Of a stretch of 51,372 bases of DNA, positions 15,752 through 25,400 are shown one piece after another. The notes below the pieces were generated by a model. That model ran no database searches. It was given only the letters and a program-made list of their open reading frames with translations, and was not told where the DNA came from. This DNA comes from Methylotenera sp. Lineage in GTDB: Bacteria; Pseudomonadota; Gammaproteobacteria; Burkholderiales; Methylophilaceae. Position 1 is the first letter of the stretch; each line of letters begins with the position of its first letter. The stretch covers positions 1 through 51,372 of the forward strand of contig JAKFVD010000007.1 in assembly GCA_021732365.1 (NCBI GenBank), in the 5' to 3' direction. Position numbers and translations under genes: made by a program.

Positions 15752-16588
15752 ATGGCAACTTACGCAATCGGTGATATTCAAGGCTGTTATCACGCTTTTA
15801 AAGCGCTATTAGCGCGTCTGTCATTCAATCCAAAGCATGATCAGCTGCGCTTGGTTGGCGACTTAATCAACCGCGGTAATGGCTCGCTAGAAGTATTACG
15901 CTGGTGCTATCAGCACCAGTCATCCATTAAGGTTGTACTGGGCAATCACGACTTACATGCGATTGCAGTGGCGCATAGATTAAAACGTGCACATAGAAGC
16001 GATACCTTGCAAACGATTATCGATGCCCCAGACAGGGATGAGTTGCTCACTTGGTTACGATATCAGCCGCTTATGGTTGTAGACCTTGATAGTCATGGAA
16101 ATCGCTATGCGATGGTGCACGCTGGCCTACTGCCACAGTGGACAATTGAGGCGGCAAGTTTGTACGCAACTGAAGTGGAAGTAGCACTGCAAGCAGATAA
16201 CTACGTCGATTTTCTAGCTAATATGTATGGTAATGAGCCGAATAAATGGCAAGCTGATTTGACTGGAATAGAACGACTGAGGGTGATTACCAATACATTA
16301 ACGCGTATGCGTATTTGTACCCAACTAGGTGAAATGGAGTTTGCTTTTAAAGGTGAGTTGCAGGATATTCCTGCTGGCTACGTACCTTGGTTTGATGTGG
16401 ATAATAGGCAATCTAAACAAACGGCGATTTTTTGTGGGCATTGGTCGGCGCTAGGCATGAGTCAGCGCCATAATGTGACTAGCCTTGATACGGGTTGTTT
16501 GTGGGGCGGTCAATTAAGTGCGATTTGTATAGAAACGGGTGCAATCACACAAGTGCAACATGATGTCAGAGATAAAGCATTACGCTAA
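15752..16588 (+). CDS. apaH: Diadenosine tetraphosphatase (symmetrical)
   Basis: 278 residues from the ATG at 15752; an in-frame TTG 12 nt earlier is less likely. It has the metallophosphatase motifs in order: YAIGDIQGCY, LVGDLINRGNGSLEVLRW, VLGNHDLHAIA, VHAGLLPQW and FCGHWSALG. It splits Ap4A to two ADP and also removes nucleoside caps from RNA. The length matches the family (about 275-280). Its stop overlaps that of the convergent acyltransferase by 9 nt, so the two mRNAs are complementary at their ends. Confidence 0.95.
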   Translation: MATYAIGDIQGCYHAFKALLARLSFNPKHDQLRLVGDLINRGNGSLEVLRWCYQHQSSIKVVLGNHDLHAIAVAHRLKRAHRSDTLQTIIDAPDRDELLTWLRYQPLMVVDLDSHGNRYAMVHAGLLPQWTIEAASLYATEVEVALQADNYVDFLANMYGNEPNKWQADLTGIERLRVITNTLTRMRICTQLGEMEFAFKGELQDIPAGYVPWFDVDNRQSKQTAIFCGHWSALGMSQRHNVTSLDTGCLWGGQLSAICIETGAITQVQHDVRDKALR

Positions 16589-17326
16589 CTTAGCCACAAT
16601 TGCGTCATAAGCTGCCTGCGTTAACTGGCGTCTATCTTTGCCTGCCGTATCAATTGGCTTTAAGAAATGCAGCTCTATACATGCATATTTCTGCTTGATT
16701 ACTTCATACATAGAATCTATTAAGCTGGTTTCCCCCGCATAAGCCATATTGGTATTAATGCTACCGTCAAGATTCACATAACGAATCGCTACTGGCCAAA
16801 TATCACTATTAGCAACAATCGCAGCCTGTAAAACGCTGCTTTTAAACGGCAATACCTGCTTACCGTCTGTTGTTGTGCCTTCTGGAAAAAAACACAAATT
16901 GTCCCCAGACTTCAAACTGGCTGAGGTGATGCCTACGATCTTGCCTGCTTCTTGTTTTTTGCTTCTATCAATAAATAATGTATTGGCTTTTTCGACCAAA
17001 TAACCAAATATAGGCCAACTTCTGATTTCAGATTTGGCAATAAAGCGCAGGGCAATTTTGCTGTTTAATGCATGAATATCTGACCAAGAGATATGGTTGG
17101 CTACAAACATCACGCCCTTTGTAGAAGGGGGCGGTAATTCACCAAAAGTGATTACCTTGATATGAAAGGCGCGCAATAAGCCTCCACACCACCACTTAAT
17201 GACCGCTAATTTTGTATCTTTAGCCATTAAAGGTAAAAATATGGATGCGATGATTAAGCCGATGATGGTGTGTAAAAAAACCCGTGTAATGCGGTAAATT
17301 TGTGCGATTAAGCTGGCTTGAAGCAA
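16580..17326 (-). CDS. olsA: Lyso-ornithine lipid / 1-acylglycerol-phosphate acyltransferase
   Basis: 248 residues. It has the PlsC signature: H78-x4-D83 in NHISWSD, FIDRS, and FPEGTTTDG near 146, with a membrane-bound N-terminus. It starts with TTG directly after the stop of the gene upstream; an ATG at residue 34 would cut into the membrane segment. Adjacent to olsB, it is best read as OlsA, which O-acylates lyso-ornithine lipid to give ornithine lipid. PlsC-type phosphatidic acid synthesis is the alternative function and cannot be excluded from sequence. Confidence 0.8.
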   Translation of the reverse strand: MLQASLIAQIYRITRVFLHTIIGLIIASIFLPLMAKDTKLAVIKWWCGGLLRAFHIKVITFGELPPPSTKGVMFVANHISWSDIHALNSKIALRFIAKSEIRSWPIFGYLVEKANTLFIDRSKKQEAGKIVGITSASLKSGDNLCFFPEGTTTDGKQVLPFKSSVLQAAIVANSDIWPVAIRYVNLDGSINTNMAYAGETSLIDSMYEVIKQKYACIELHFLKPIDTAGKDRRQLTQAAYDAIVAKLA

Positions 17327-18088
17327 TTATTTTAAGAAATGCGAGGCATATCGTCCGTTAATTTTTGATAACGGTAACATTACCAGCATATCGGCCGTAT
17401 TGAAATAGGCATCCCAAGCTGGCTCGCCGCAAATATAAGCACCTAACCTTAAGTAGCCCTTAATAAGCGGTGGGCATGCTACTTGTACATCTTGATTAAG
17501 CGCATGAATCGGCAAAGGCGTGCGCGGAAAAACGCGGTATTCAGGCGGTGATAAATAATCATCTTTTAGCTTGTTATACAAGCTAGCTGCCATATGGCCA
17601 CCATCGGTAATAGGCACGCTACCGCAACCAATCATATATTCGTAATTATGTGTTTGCATATACTTGGCTAACCCAGCCCACAACATCGTAATGGTGCCGC
17701 CGTTGCGATAGTTTTGATGCACGCAAGCACGACCGACCTCAACTGTGCTTTTGAATAGATGGGATAAACGCGTTAAGTCGAATTCACCAGCAGAATAATA
17801 GCCACCAGCTTCATTGGCTTTTTGTGGATTTAAGATGCGATATGTACCGATAACCTGATGTGTAACAGTTTCGCGCACCAGTAAATGCTCACAAAACTCA
17901 TCAAAGCCATCAATATCCAAACCGCCTGCGCCTGATAATTGCGCACCCATTTCTTCTGCAAATACTTTATAGCGTAAGCGTTGCGCTTCTGCTACTTCTG
18001 CTGGGTTGCGGGCTAAACTAATGCTTAAGCCTCTTTGTTGGTTGCTTGGCTGTAGTGCTAGTTGTTGAATTGTTTTATTGTCGAACAT
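17327..18088 (-). CDS. olsB: L-ornithine N-alpha-acyltransferase
   Basis: 253 residues of the GNAT-related OlsB (hemolysin-like) family: AQRLRYKVFAEEMGAQL, GFDEFCEHLLVRE, VGRACVHQNYRNGGTI, MIGCGSVPITDG and CPPLIKGYLRLGA. OlsB moves a 3-hydroxyacyl chain from ACP to ornithine, the first step to phosphorus-free ornithine lipids. The acyltransferase for the second step follows without a gap. Start at 18088: GGAGAG lies 5 nt upstream. Both that sequence and the ATG fall in one arm of a perfect hairpin, which suggests control of translation. Confidence 0.88.
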   Translation of the reverse strand: MFDNKTIQQLALQPSNQQRGLSISLARNPAEVAEAQRLRYKVFAEEMGAQLSGAGGLDIDGFDEFCEHLLVRETVTHQVIGTYRILNPQKANEAGGYYSAGEFDLTRLSHLFKSTVEVGRACVHQNYRNGGTITMLWAGLAKYMQTHNYEYMIGCGSVPITDGGHMAASLYNKLKDDYLSPPEYRVFPRTPLPIHALNQDVQVACPPLIKGYLRLGAYICGEPAWDAYFNTADMLVMLPLSKINGRYASHFLK

Positions 18089-18120
18089 AACATCTCTCCA
18101 GTATTTTGAGAGATGTTATG
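18086..18120 (-). promoter_or_regulatory. Hairpin sequestering the olsB ribosome-binding site and start
   Basis: On the mRNA strand CATAACATCTCTC (18120-18108) pairs perfectly over 13 bp with GAGAGATGTTATG (18098-18086), with a 9-nt loop. The second arm contains most of the Shine-Dalgarno GGAGAG and the AUG itself. If transcribed, this would block initiation until opened. The same DNA could instead be an operator for a dimeric repressor. Confidence 0.6.
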
Positions 18121-18204
18121 TGCTTAATATGAATGAATCATGAAAATTAGATGACTAAATGATGACAGCCATAATTCAGGCACTAGATTAACGGCGCATA
18201 TCTT

Positions 18205-18657
18205 TTAGTGGCTAACACGTGAAGTGTCCGCATTTTCAACAATACGCACTCTGTCGCCTGGGCTAAACTGCTCATCTGCTTCTTGTACAATCGCGATCAG
18301 AGACCCACCGTCTAGCTTAACTGTAATTTCAAGACCATCTTTACGGGTAATACCCTCTTCTGCAGCTGAGCCAGCAAGGCCGCCCACAACAGCACCTATA
18401 ACAGCAGCAATTGCGCTGCCCCGTCCACCACCTACAGAGCTACCCGCAATGCCGCCAATTGCGCCGCCAGCGACAGTACCAATTGGCGATTTGGTGCCTT
18501 CTAATTTAACAGTACGTACACTTTCTACTACGCCAGTTTTGACGGTTTGCACTTTTCTGGCATCATCACGCTTATACACGCTGCCAGAATTAGAGCTAGC
18601 ACAAGCTACGGTTAATATAGACAGAAAAGCAATTACTATCAATTTTGAGATTTGCAT
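18205..18657 (-). CDS. Glycine-zipper outer-membrane lipoprotein (SlyB/PcP-like)
   Basis: 150 residues. Signal peptide with lipobox LTVAC (Cys19). The middle is a glycine zipper 2TM segment: GTVAGGAIGGIAGSSVGGG then AAVIGAVVGGLAGSAAEE. A C-terminal beta domain with EITVKLDGGSLIAIVQ and GDRVRIVEN completes the family layout. Such lipoproteins sit in the outer membrane and are linked to envelope integrity. GGGAG precedes the start. It is a stand-alone gene. Confidence 0.85.
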   Translation of the reverse strand: MQISKLIVIAFLSILTVACASSNSGSVYKRDDARKVQTVKTGVVESVRTVKLEGTKSPIGTVAGGAIGGIAGSSVGGGRGSAIAAVIGAVVGGLAGSAAEEGITRKDGLEITVKLDGGSLIAIVQEADEQFSPGDRVRIVENADTSRVSH

Positions 18658-18724
18658 TTTTTACTCCCTTAATATCACTACAAAAATTTGCGCATACCAT
18701 AGGTATGACGCTTTATAACTCATA

Positions 18725-19708
18725 CTAATTCAATTGGCTTGCTGTTAATTTTACTTGTAAAGCAACTTGCTCAGCCGACACTTCTGATATCAGTGCTTGC
18801 GCATAAACATTTTCAATTTCTACTCGGGTTGGACTATGGTTTTGGCCACCACGACTGGCAATTTTAATTGCGCCCATAGTTGAGGCCAATCTACCACAAG
18901 TTACCCAATCCCAGCCGTTAGCAATTCCATACAATAAGCCAGCACGATACGCATCGCCGCAACCTGTTGGGTCAACAACCTTTTCTGCCATAACGCATGG
19001 AATCTCAAAACGTTGACCATCTGCATATATATGAGAGCCGCCACTGCCTAAAGTCACAATCAGCGCTTTTACTTTATGCGCCAACGCGTCTAAACTTAAC
19101 CCTGTTTTATCCTGTAAAACTTGCGCTTCATAATCGTTCACCGCTAAGTAAGTCGCCATTTCAATAAAATATAGCAAGTCTTTACCATCAAACATCGGCA
19201 AGCCTTGGCCAGGATCAAACATAAACGGAATACCAGCCTCAAAGCATTCTTTAGCATGCGCAAACATGCCATCGCGTCCATCTGGAGCAATAATTGCCAG
19301 ACTTACATCTTTGACATCTTTCACGCTATTTTGATGCGATTCCACCATCGCACCTGGGTGAAATGCGGTGATTTGATTATCATCAATATCGGTTGTAATA
19401 AAAGCCTGTGCGGTAAAGCTGCCATCAATTTGTTTGATGTGCGAAGTGTTCAGTTTGTTTTTATTAAGCCAACTAGTGTAATTGCCAAAATCCTCGCCAA
19501 CCGTTGCCATAATCAATGGTTTACCTTCTAACAATTGCAAGTTATAGGCGATGTTACCCGCAGTGCCGCCAAACTCACGGCGCATTTCTGGCACATAAAA
19601 CGCAACACTCAGCTTATGGATTTTGTCTGGCAGAATGTGATTTTTGAATTGATCTTGAAACACCATAATAGTGTCGAAAGCGAGCGATCCGCAAATTAGC
19701 GTGTGCAT
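18725..19708 (-). CDS. PfkB-family carbohydrate/nucleoside kinase
   Basis: 327 residues of the ribokinase fold. FGGTAGNIAYNLQLL is the substrate-binding region and VVDPTGCGDAYRAGLLYG (about 244-261) the ATP/anion-hole motif with the catalytic Asp. Homologues are often named adenosine kinase or ribokinase; the exact sugar or nucleoside cannot be read off. No neighbour points to a pathway. Confidence 0.85.
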   Translation of the reverse strand: MHTLICGSLAFDTIMVFQDQFKNHILPDKIHKLSVAFYVPEMRREFGGTAGNIAYNLQLLEGKPLIMATVGEDFGNYTSWLNKNKLNTSHIKQIDGSFTAQAFITTDIDDNQITAFHPGAMVESHQNSVKDVKDVSLAIIAPDGRDGMFAHAKECFEAGIPFMFDPGQGLPMFDGKDLLYFIEMATYLAVNDYEAQVLQDKTGLSLDALAHKVKALIVTLGSGGSHIYADGQRFEIPCVMAEKVVDPTGCGDAYRAGLLYGIANGWDWVTCGRLASTMGAIKIASRGGQNHSPTRVEIENVYAQALISEVSAEQVALQVKLTASQLN

Positions 19709-19812
19709 AATAATACCGATATTTTAAAACAATATTATCTTAGAGCAGAGCTAGACTAGGCAAGCAATGTTTTGATACTGAGGATTAACAATAGAAAAGG
19801 ATGCAAATATTT

Positions 19813-20379
19813 TTAAGATTGTTTAATCGCGCCATCAATTAAGATTTTGGCGGCTTTTTTCGCGTATTTAATCGCACCAGAGCCACGCTTCATTTGTTCT
19901 GCTTGGGCAGCGCCTTCAAATAGTAATGAAAGTTGCAATGCCAAACCATCTGCATCTTTAATATTAGCCTCCATTGCAAGCTTACTGATAAATTGCCTAA
20001 ACTCGCGTGATTGCAAAGACGATAATTTGTGAATTGCGTTTTCTTCATTGGGAAACTCAGCAGAAGCTTTTATAAACCCAACACCAATAAAGGCAGAGGA
20101 ATTGACCCATTCCTCTATGTAATCAAACAAATATTGAATTTTATCAGCTGGCTTTTTGGTGTTTGAGTTTAGTTTTTCGTCTAGCCAGCTTTGAAAATCC
20201 TGCTGACTCTTTTTTAATACTTCAATAATCAATTGTTCTTTGGTATTGAAGTATTTATAGAGCGTCATTTTGGTTGTGCCAGCGACAGCCACAATCGTAT
20301 CTACACCAGTAGAATTAATGCCTCTGGTATGAAATAAATCGGTTGCAACTAATAAAATTTTATCTTTTAGCACACTCAT
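19813..20379 (-). CDS. TetR/AcrR-family transcriptional regulator
   Basis: 188 residues. The N-terminal helix-turn-helix is typical: KILLVATDLFHTRGINSTGVDTIV, AGTTKMTLYKYFNTKEQLI. The ligand-binding part is all-helical and ends ILIDGAIKQS. A perfect 18-bp dyad sits at 20406-20423, over the -35 region of its likely promoter, so it is probably autorepressed. A good -10 (TATACT, 20392-20387) is only 7 nt from the ATG, suggesting a leaderless or nearly leaderless mRNA. The target gene and ligand are unknown. Confidence 0.88.
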   Translation of the reverse strand: MSVLKDKILLVATDLFHTRGINSTGVDTIVAVAGTTKMTLYKYFNTKEQLIIEVLKKSQQDFQSWLDEKLNSNTKKPADKIQYLFDYIEEWVNSSAFIGVGFIKASAEFPNEENAIHKLSSLQSREFRQFISKLAMEANIKDADGLALQLSLLFEGAAQAEQMKRGSGAIKYAKKAAKILIDGAIKQS

Positions 20380-20405
20380 AAAAATGAGTATAGCATGAGA
20401 TGAAT

Positions 20406-20423
20406 AGTCTATGTAAATAGACT
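20406..20423. promoter_or_regulatory. Probable TetR-family operator
   Basis: AGTCTAT-GTAA-ATAGACT is a perfect 18-bp palindrome 27 bp upstream of the tetR-type start, the size and place expected for an autoregulatory site. Confidence 0.6.
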
Positions 20424-20538
20424 GTAAGGTAATAACTTTGCGAACAATTTAATAGTAAGCTATTAATTCGATTAAAAAAATATAATTAATACTATAATAT
20501 TTTATACCGATAGGTATATACAAAAATCTATCTAAAAA

Positions 20539-21330
20539 CTAATTAATAGAGTTTGCCATCAGCATAGGGGTGTAGTTGCATCGCACCATTGCGAGCATTT
20601 CATGTACCAATTTTTGGTCTTCTAAATTAGTGGAAATCTGCCCTTCAACAATATTTTGAAAGTATACTTTTTTATATGAATCTGGCAGTTGTAATGCCTC
20701 GATTAATTGGCAATTACCTTTACGCATTTGATTGATTTGGGCAATTAATGCAGATGTTTGTTCTGGGCTGGCAATAGCACTGGCATTTGTCAACCGGCTA
20801 TCAGGTTCTACATAAGCGACATGTGGCACCACATCTACGTTAGTTTGATTCAATATAAATAAGCTGCCTGCAACAACTAAAGCACCTAAAAAACTAGCGG
20901 CAATCGCGTAAGCTGAGGTTTTACTGATGCGGTATTCGGGTATGGTTTGTGCAGCAATCAAAGCCTTGGCTGCATTTTTGGCATGACTCAAACTAGAAGT
21001 ATGAACAGAAGAAGAATCGCTTTTAGTGCTTACACTCATCTTTTCTTGGCTGGCTGCAATTGCCATAAAATATAGCTGGTTGGCTAGCATTTCTGGCATT
21101 ATTGCGCCTGCCTTAGCTGCTTCTAGTGTCAAAAAATCTTGCAATTTATGACTAACGACTAGCGTATCAAATGCTTGTTGGGTCAACTGCTCATGCACTA
21201 CTGGCGCATCTAGCCAATCATCTAAAATATCAAATAAGCTTAAAAGCCTAATGGTAGGCTTGGCGCTAGATTTTTTTAGCATATGAATCAGCCAATCCGA
21301 ATGCAGCAAATTCGTCTCTAAATTACTCAT
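20539..21330 (-). CDS. Hypothetical single-span membrane protein
   Basis: 263 residues. There is a helical cytoplasmic N-terminal half (IRLLSLFDILDDWLDAPVVHEQL), a Ser-rich linker, one membrane span near 145-162 (AYAIAASFLGALVVAGSLFIL) and an outer domain with two cysteines (KGNCQLIEAL, VRCNYTPML) that could pair. The cytoplasm-span-periplasm layout recalls anti-sigma factors, but no such motif is recognised. It lies 20 bp downstream of hemJ and is likely co-transcribed with it. Confidence 0.6.
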   Translation of the reverse strand: MSNLETNLLHSDWLIHMLKKSSAKPTIRLLSLFDILDDWLDAPVVHEQLTQQAFDTLVVSHKLQDFLTLEAAKAGAIMPEMLANQLYFMAIAASQEKMSVSTKSDSSSVHTSSLSHAKNAAKALIAAQTIPEYRISKTSAYAIAASFLGALVVAGSLFILNQTNVDVVPHVAYVEPDSRLTNASAIASPEQTSALIAQINQMRKGNCQLIEALQLPDSYKKVYFQNIVEGQISTNLEDQKLVHEMLAMVRCNYTPMLMANSIN

Positions 21331-21350
21331 ACTTAACCTTAAAAAATCTC

Positions 21351-21761
21351 TTAAAACGGCTTTACAACCACCAAAATAACCACGGCAAACAATATTAGCA
21401 CGGGCGCTTCATTAAACCAGCGATACCATATGTGGCTGCGCGCATTTTTGCCAGACTTAAAATCACGCATTAATTTGCCGCAATAAATATGATAAGCGAT
21501 TAAGCCAGTAACCAGCAGCAGCTTGGCATGCATCCAGCCGCCAGTAATACCGTAACCCAACCAAAGCCATAAGCCGAATGCTAATGCCAACAGAGCAAGC
21601 GGCAACATAAAGCGATATAATTTGTGCTCCATTAAACTTAAACGCTCCTGAGTGGCCGCATCACTCACCATGGCGTGATTGACAAATAAGCGTGGCAAAT
21701 AAAATAAGCCTGCAAACCAACTGGTGACAAAAATAATATGTAGCGCTTTAATCCATAGCAT
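21351..21761 (-). CDS. hemJ: HemJ/CopD-family membrane protein, protoporphyrinogen oxidase
   Basis: 136 residues, four membrane spans. MLWIKALHIIFVTSWFAGLFYLPRLFVNHA is diagnostic of HemJ, including the conserved His8; WMHAKLLLVTGLIAYH follows. HemJ oxidises protoporphyrinogen IX to protoporphyrin IX, the penultimate step of haem synthesis. The start overlaps the stop of the thioredoxin gene upstream (TAATG), so the two are coupled. Confidence 0.85.
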   Translation of the reverse strand: MLWIKALHIIFVTSWFAGLFYLPRLFVNHAMVSDAATQERLSLMEHKLYRFMLPLALLALAFGLWLWLGYGITGGWMHAKLLLVTGLIAYHIYCGKLMRDFKSGKNARSHIWYRWFNEAPVLILFAVVILVVVKPF

Positions 21762-22261
21762 TATTTGGCCAACTCAATATTTAATAGCTGGTGCAGCTTA
21801 GCAAAATCTAATTCGCCAATAGTGCGTTGTAAGCGATTACCTTTTTTATCAAAAACAAAGGCAGTGGGCGTTAAGTTAACACCACCAAACGCCTGTGTCA
21901 CTTCAGAAAATCCATCGTGCATCACAGGAAATGGCAAAGATTTTTGGCGTGTGTAATTGAGCACTTGTGCGGGCGGATCATAAGGCATTGCCACCGAAAT
22001 GATTTCAAAACCTTTAGATTTGTAAGTATTATAGGTGTTAATTAAATCGGGCATTTCCTTTATGCAACCTGGGCAATCTGTTGCCCAAAAATTAATTAAT
22101 ACTACTTTGCCTTTTAAATCGGCCATACTGATTTTTTTGCCTTCAATTGTGGTGAAAGTGATATCAGGCGCTTGCGATTTATTACTCAAACTCAAGCCTA
22201 AAAAAACCAATAAAGCCAAAATGGCGATTGGGATAAGCAATTTCTTAACGATTAACATCAT
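21761..22261 (-). CDS. TlpA-like membrane-anchored thioredoxin
   Basis: 166 residues. A hydrophobic anchor (7-25) is followed by a thioredoxin fold with the active site NFWATDCPGCIKEMP (Cys63, Cys66) and the cis-proline in NLTPTAFVF. It should reduce disulfides in the periplasm, probably for cytochrome c maturation or copper-site assembly. It is co-transcribed with hemJ, in line with a haem-related role. CPGC is rarer than CPPC or CxxC variants such as CEPC. Confidence 0.85.
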   Translation of the reverse strand: MMLIVKKLLIPIAILALLVFLGLSLSNKSQAPDITFTTIEGKKISMADLKGKVVLINFWATDCPGCIKEMPDLINTYNTYKSKGFEIISVAMPYDPPAQVLNYTRQKSLPFPVMHDGFSEVTQAFGGVNLTPTAFVFDKKGNRLQRTIGELDFAKLHQLLNIELAK

Positions 22262-22406
22262 ATAATTTTAACGTGTTTTTCATAGAATTTTTGAATAAAT
22301 TATCTAAATAGAATTAAGCCTAATAACCACAGAACGCTTACAGTTATTTGCTGGTCTACAGCATGTTATAATCTCTTATTGAATTTAGTTTAATTTTAAA
22401 GCTTAA

Positions 22407-25400
22407 ATGAACGCACCTACACCCGCTAAAATTCTACAAACCGAGCCAGTTCCTGCTGCACGGTTGCGCGAAATCCCTTACAACTACACCTCTTTTTCAG
22501 ACCGCGAAATTGTCATTCGGTTTTTGGGTGAAGAAATTTGGGACATTTTAAATGATTTGCGCGGTGAGCGTAAAACAGGCCGTAGCGCGCGCATGCTATT
22601 TGAGGTGCTAGGCGATCTATGGGTGGTGAGCCGTAACCCGTATCTGCAAGACGATTTATTGGATAATCCAAAACGTCGCAAAGCCTTAATTGACGCGCTA
22701 TATCACCGTATTAAAGCGATTGATGAGCGCAATACGATTAGCAATGGCAATGAAAAAGTGCAAAAGTTGGTAACAGCAGCCACTAAAGCAGTAGAAAAGT
22801 TTGCAGAAGATTTTCGTCAAACCTATGACTTGCGTAAAAAAGCCTTAGCCAAATACAGCAAAATCACGCGCAAGGATAATATCCAGTTTGATGGCTTAGC
22901 GCGCGTTTCTCATGTCACTGACGCGACCGACTGGCGCGTAGAATATCCGTTTGTGGTGCTGAACCCTGATACGGAAATCGAAATCGCTGCCTTAGTCAAA
23001 GCTAGTATTGAGCTAGGCTTGACTGTTATTCCAAGGGGCGGCGGAACTGGCTATACAGGCGGTGCGATACCACTGACACCATTATCTGTGGTGATCAATA
23101 CCGAAAAACTAGACCGTCATACAGGCGTGCAAATGCGCACGCTACCAGGCGTAGCCAGACAGGTCGCTACTATCGAATGCGGCGCAGGCGTTGTGACGCG
23201 TCGCGCGATGGAAGCAGCGACAGAAGCAGGTCTTGAATTTGCCTGTGACCCCACATCTGCGGATGCGAGTTGTATTGGCGGTAACGTTGCGATGAATGCA
23301 GGCGGTAAAAAAGCCGTGCTATGGGGTACTGCGCTGGATAATTTGGCTTCATACCGCATGGTAACGCCAGACGCGACTTGGATAGAAGTTGAGCGTTTAG
23401 ACCATAACCTAGGCAAGATTCACGATATTGCCATGGCGCGCTTCAAAATCAGCCGTTTTGATATTGATATGAAAACCCAGCTGGGTGAGCCTGAGATTAT
23501 CAGCATACCTGGGCCAAGCTTTAGAAAAGTGGGTTTGGGTAAAGACGTAACGGATAAGTTTTTAAGTGGCTTGCCAGGTATTCAAAAAGAGGGTTGTGAT
23601 GGCTTGATTACTAGCGCCACTTTTATTTTGCACCGCATGCCGAAATATGTGCGTACTATCGCCTTAGAGTTTTTTGGCAATGTGTCACATGCTGTACCAG
23701 CGATTGTTGAAATTAAAGATTATCTGGATGCAACTGCCAAACACACTCCTGCTGTGATTATGGCTGGTCTTGAGCATATGGATGAGCGCTATATCAAAGC
23801 GGTTGGTTACGCGACCAAAGCGGCCAGACAGCAACGCCCAAAGATGGTGTTGATCGCCGATATCGCTTCTGATGATGAAAACGCCGTCGGTGAAGTGGCT
23901 TCCGCCATGGTGCGTATGTGTAACGCCAAGAATGGTGAAGGATTTATTGCGGTTTCAAGTGAAGCGCGCAAAAAATTCTGGTTAGATCGTGCGCGTACAG
24001 CTGCCATTGCCAAGCACACCAACGCCTTTAAAATTAACGAAGATGTTGTGATTCCGTTGCCTAAATTGGGCGATTATTCTGACGGTATTGAGCATATTAA
24101 TATTGAGCTATCTATACACAATAAGCTTAAGTTGTTAGATGCCTTAGAAACTTTTATGCAAGGTGACTTGCCTTTTGAGCGTGAAGAAGATGGTAGTTAT
24201 AACCTTGCCATGGTGCAAACCAAGCAAGTGATGGCGTTACAGCTTATCCGTGATTTACGTGCGCAATGGCGCATGCTTGCTAATAACTTAGATGAGCCTG
24301 TGAGTATATTGGGCAAGCTAGGCGAGCCTTTTGCACAATATGAAAACGTATTCCGTGCTATTCAAAGCTACGATTTGCGCATCTCTTGGAAGCGTGAACT
24401 TAAACGCCCGATGGCAGAGATTTTTGCTGGGCGTGAGTATCAAAAAATATTGAATCGCTGCGATGAAATTCATAAAGCTGTGTTAAAAAGCCGTGTCTTT
24501 ATTGCCCTGCATATGCATGCAGGTGATGGTAACGTGCACACTAATATTCCCGTTAATTCAGACGATTACGGCATGATGAAGCAAGCGCACGATGCGGTAG
24601 ATCGCGTGATGGCGCTGGCTAAAGGCTTAAACGGTGTGATTTCAGGCGAGCATGGTATTGGTATCACCAAAATGGAGTATTTGGACCAAGCCACAATTGA
24701 TAACTTTACCGCTTACAAAAATAAAGTAGACCCAAATGGGCATTTTAACAAAGGTAAATTATTAGCAGGTTCTGGCCTTGAGAATGCCTACACGCCAAGC
24801 TTTGGCTTGCTGGAGCAGGAGTCTATCATCATGGAACAATCAGCCATCGGTGAGATTGCTGATGATATTAGTGATTGTTTGCGTTGCGGAAAGTGCAAGC
24901 CTGTGTGTACAACGCATGTGCCGCGCGCGAATCTTTTATATAGCCCACGCAACAAAATCTTAGGTACCTCACTATTGATTGAAGCGTTTTTGTATGAAGA
25001 ACAAACGCGGCGTGGTATTTCGCTCAAGCACTTTGATGAATTCAATGATGTGGCTGACCATTGCACGGTTTGCCATAAATGTTTGAACCCATGCCCTGTG
25101 GATATCGACTTTGGTGATGTTTCTATCAAAATGCGTAATTTCTTGCGCGAACAAGGTAAGAAACAATTTAACCCAGGCACCTCTTTGGGTATGCTGTTTT
25201 TAAATGCAAAAGATCCCGCTACCGTTAAATTTTTACGAACCACTGTGATTGGCTGGGGTTATAAAGCACAAAATATCGCGCATGTGCTGGCGAAAAAATT
25301 TGGCCTGCTTAAAGATAAAATTCGTCCGCCTGCTACAGTCGGTAAGCCAGAAATCAAGGCACAGGTGATTCACTTTATTAATAGGCCAATGCCCCGGAAA

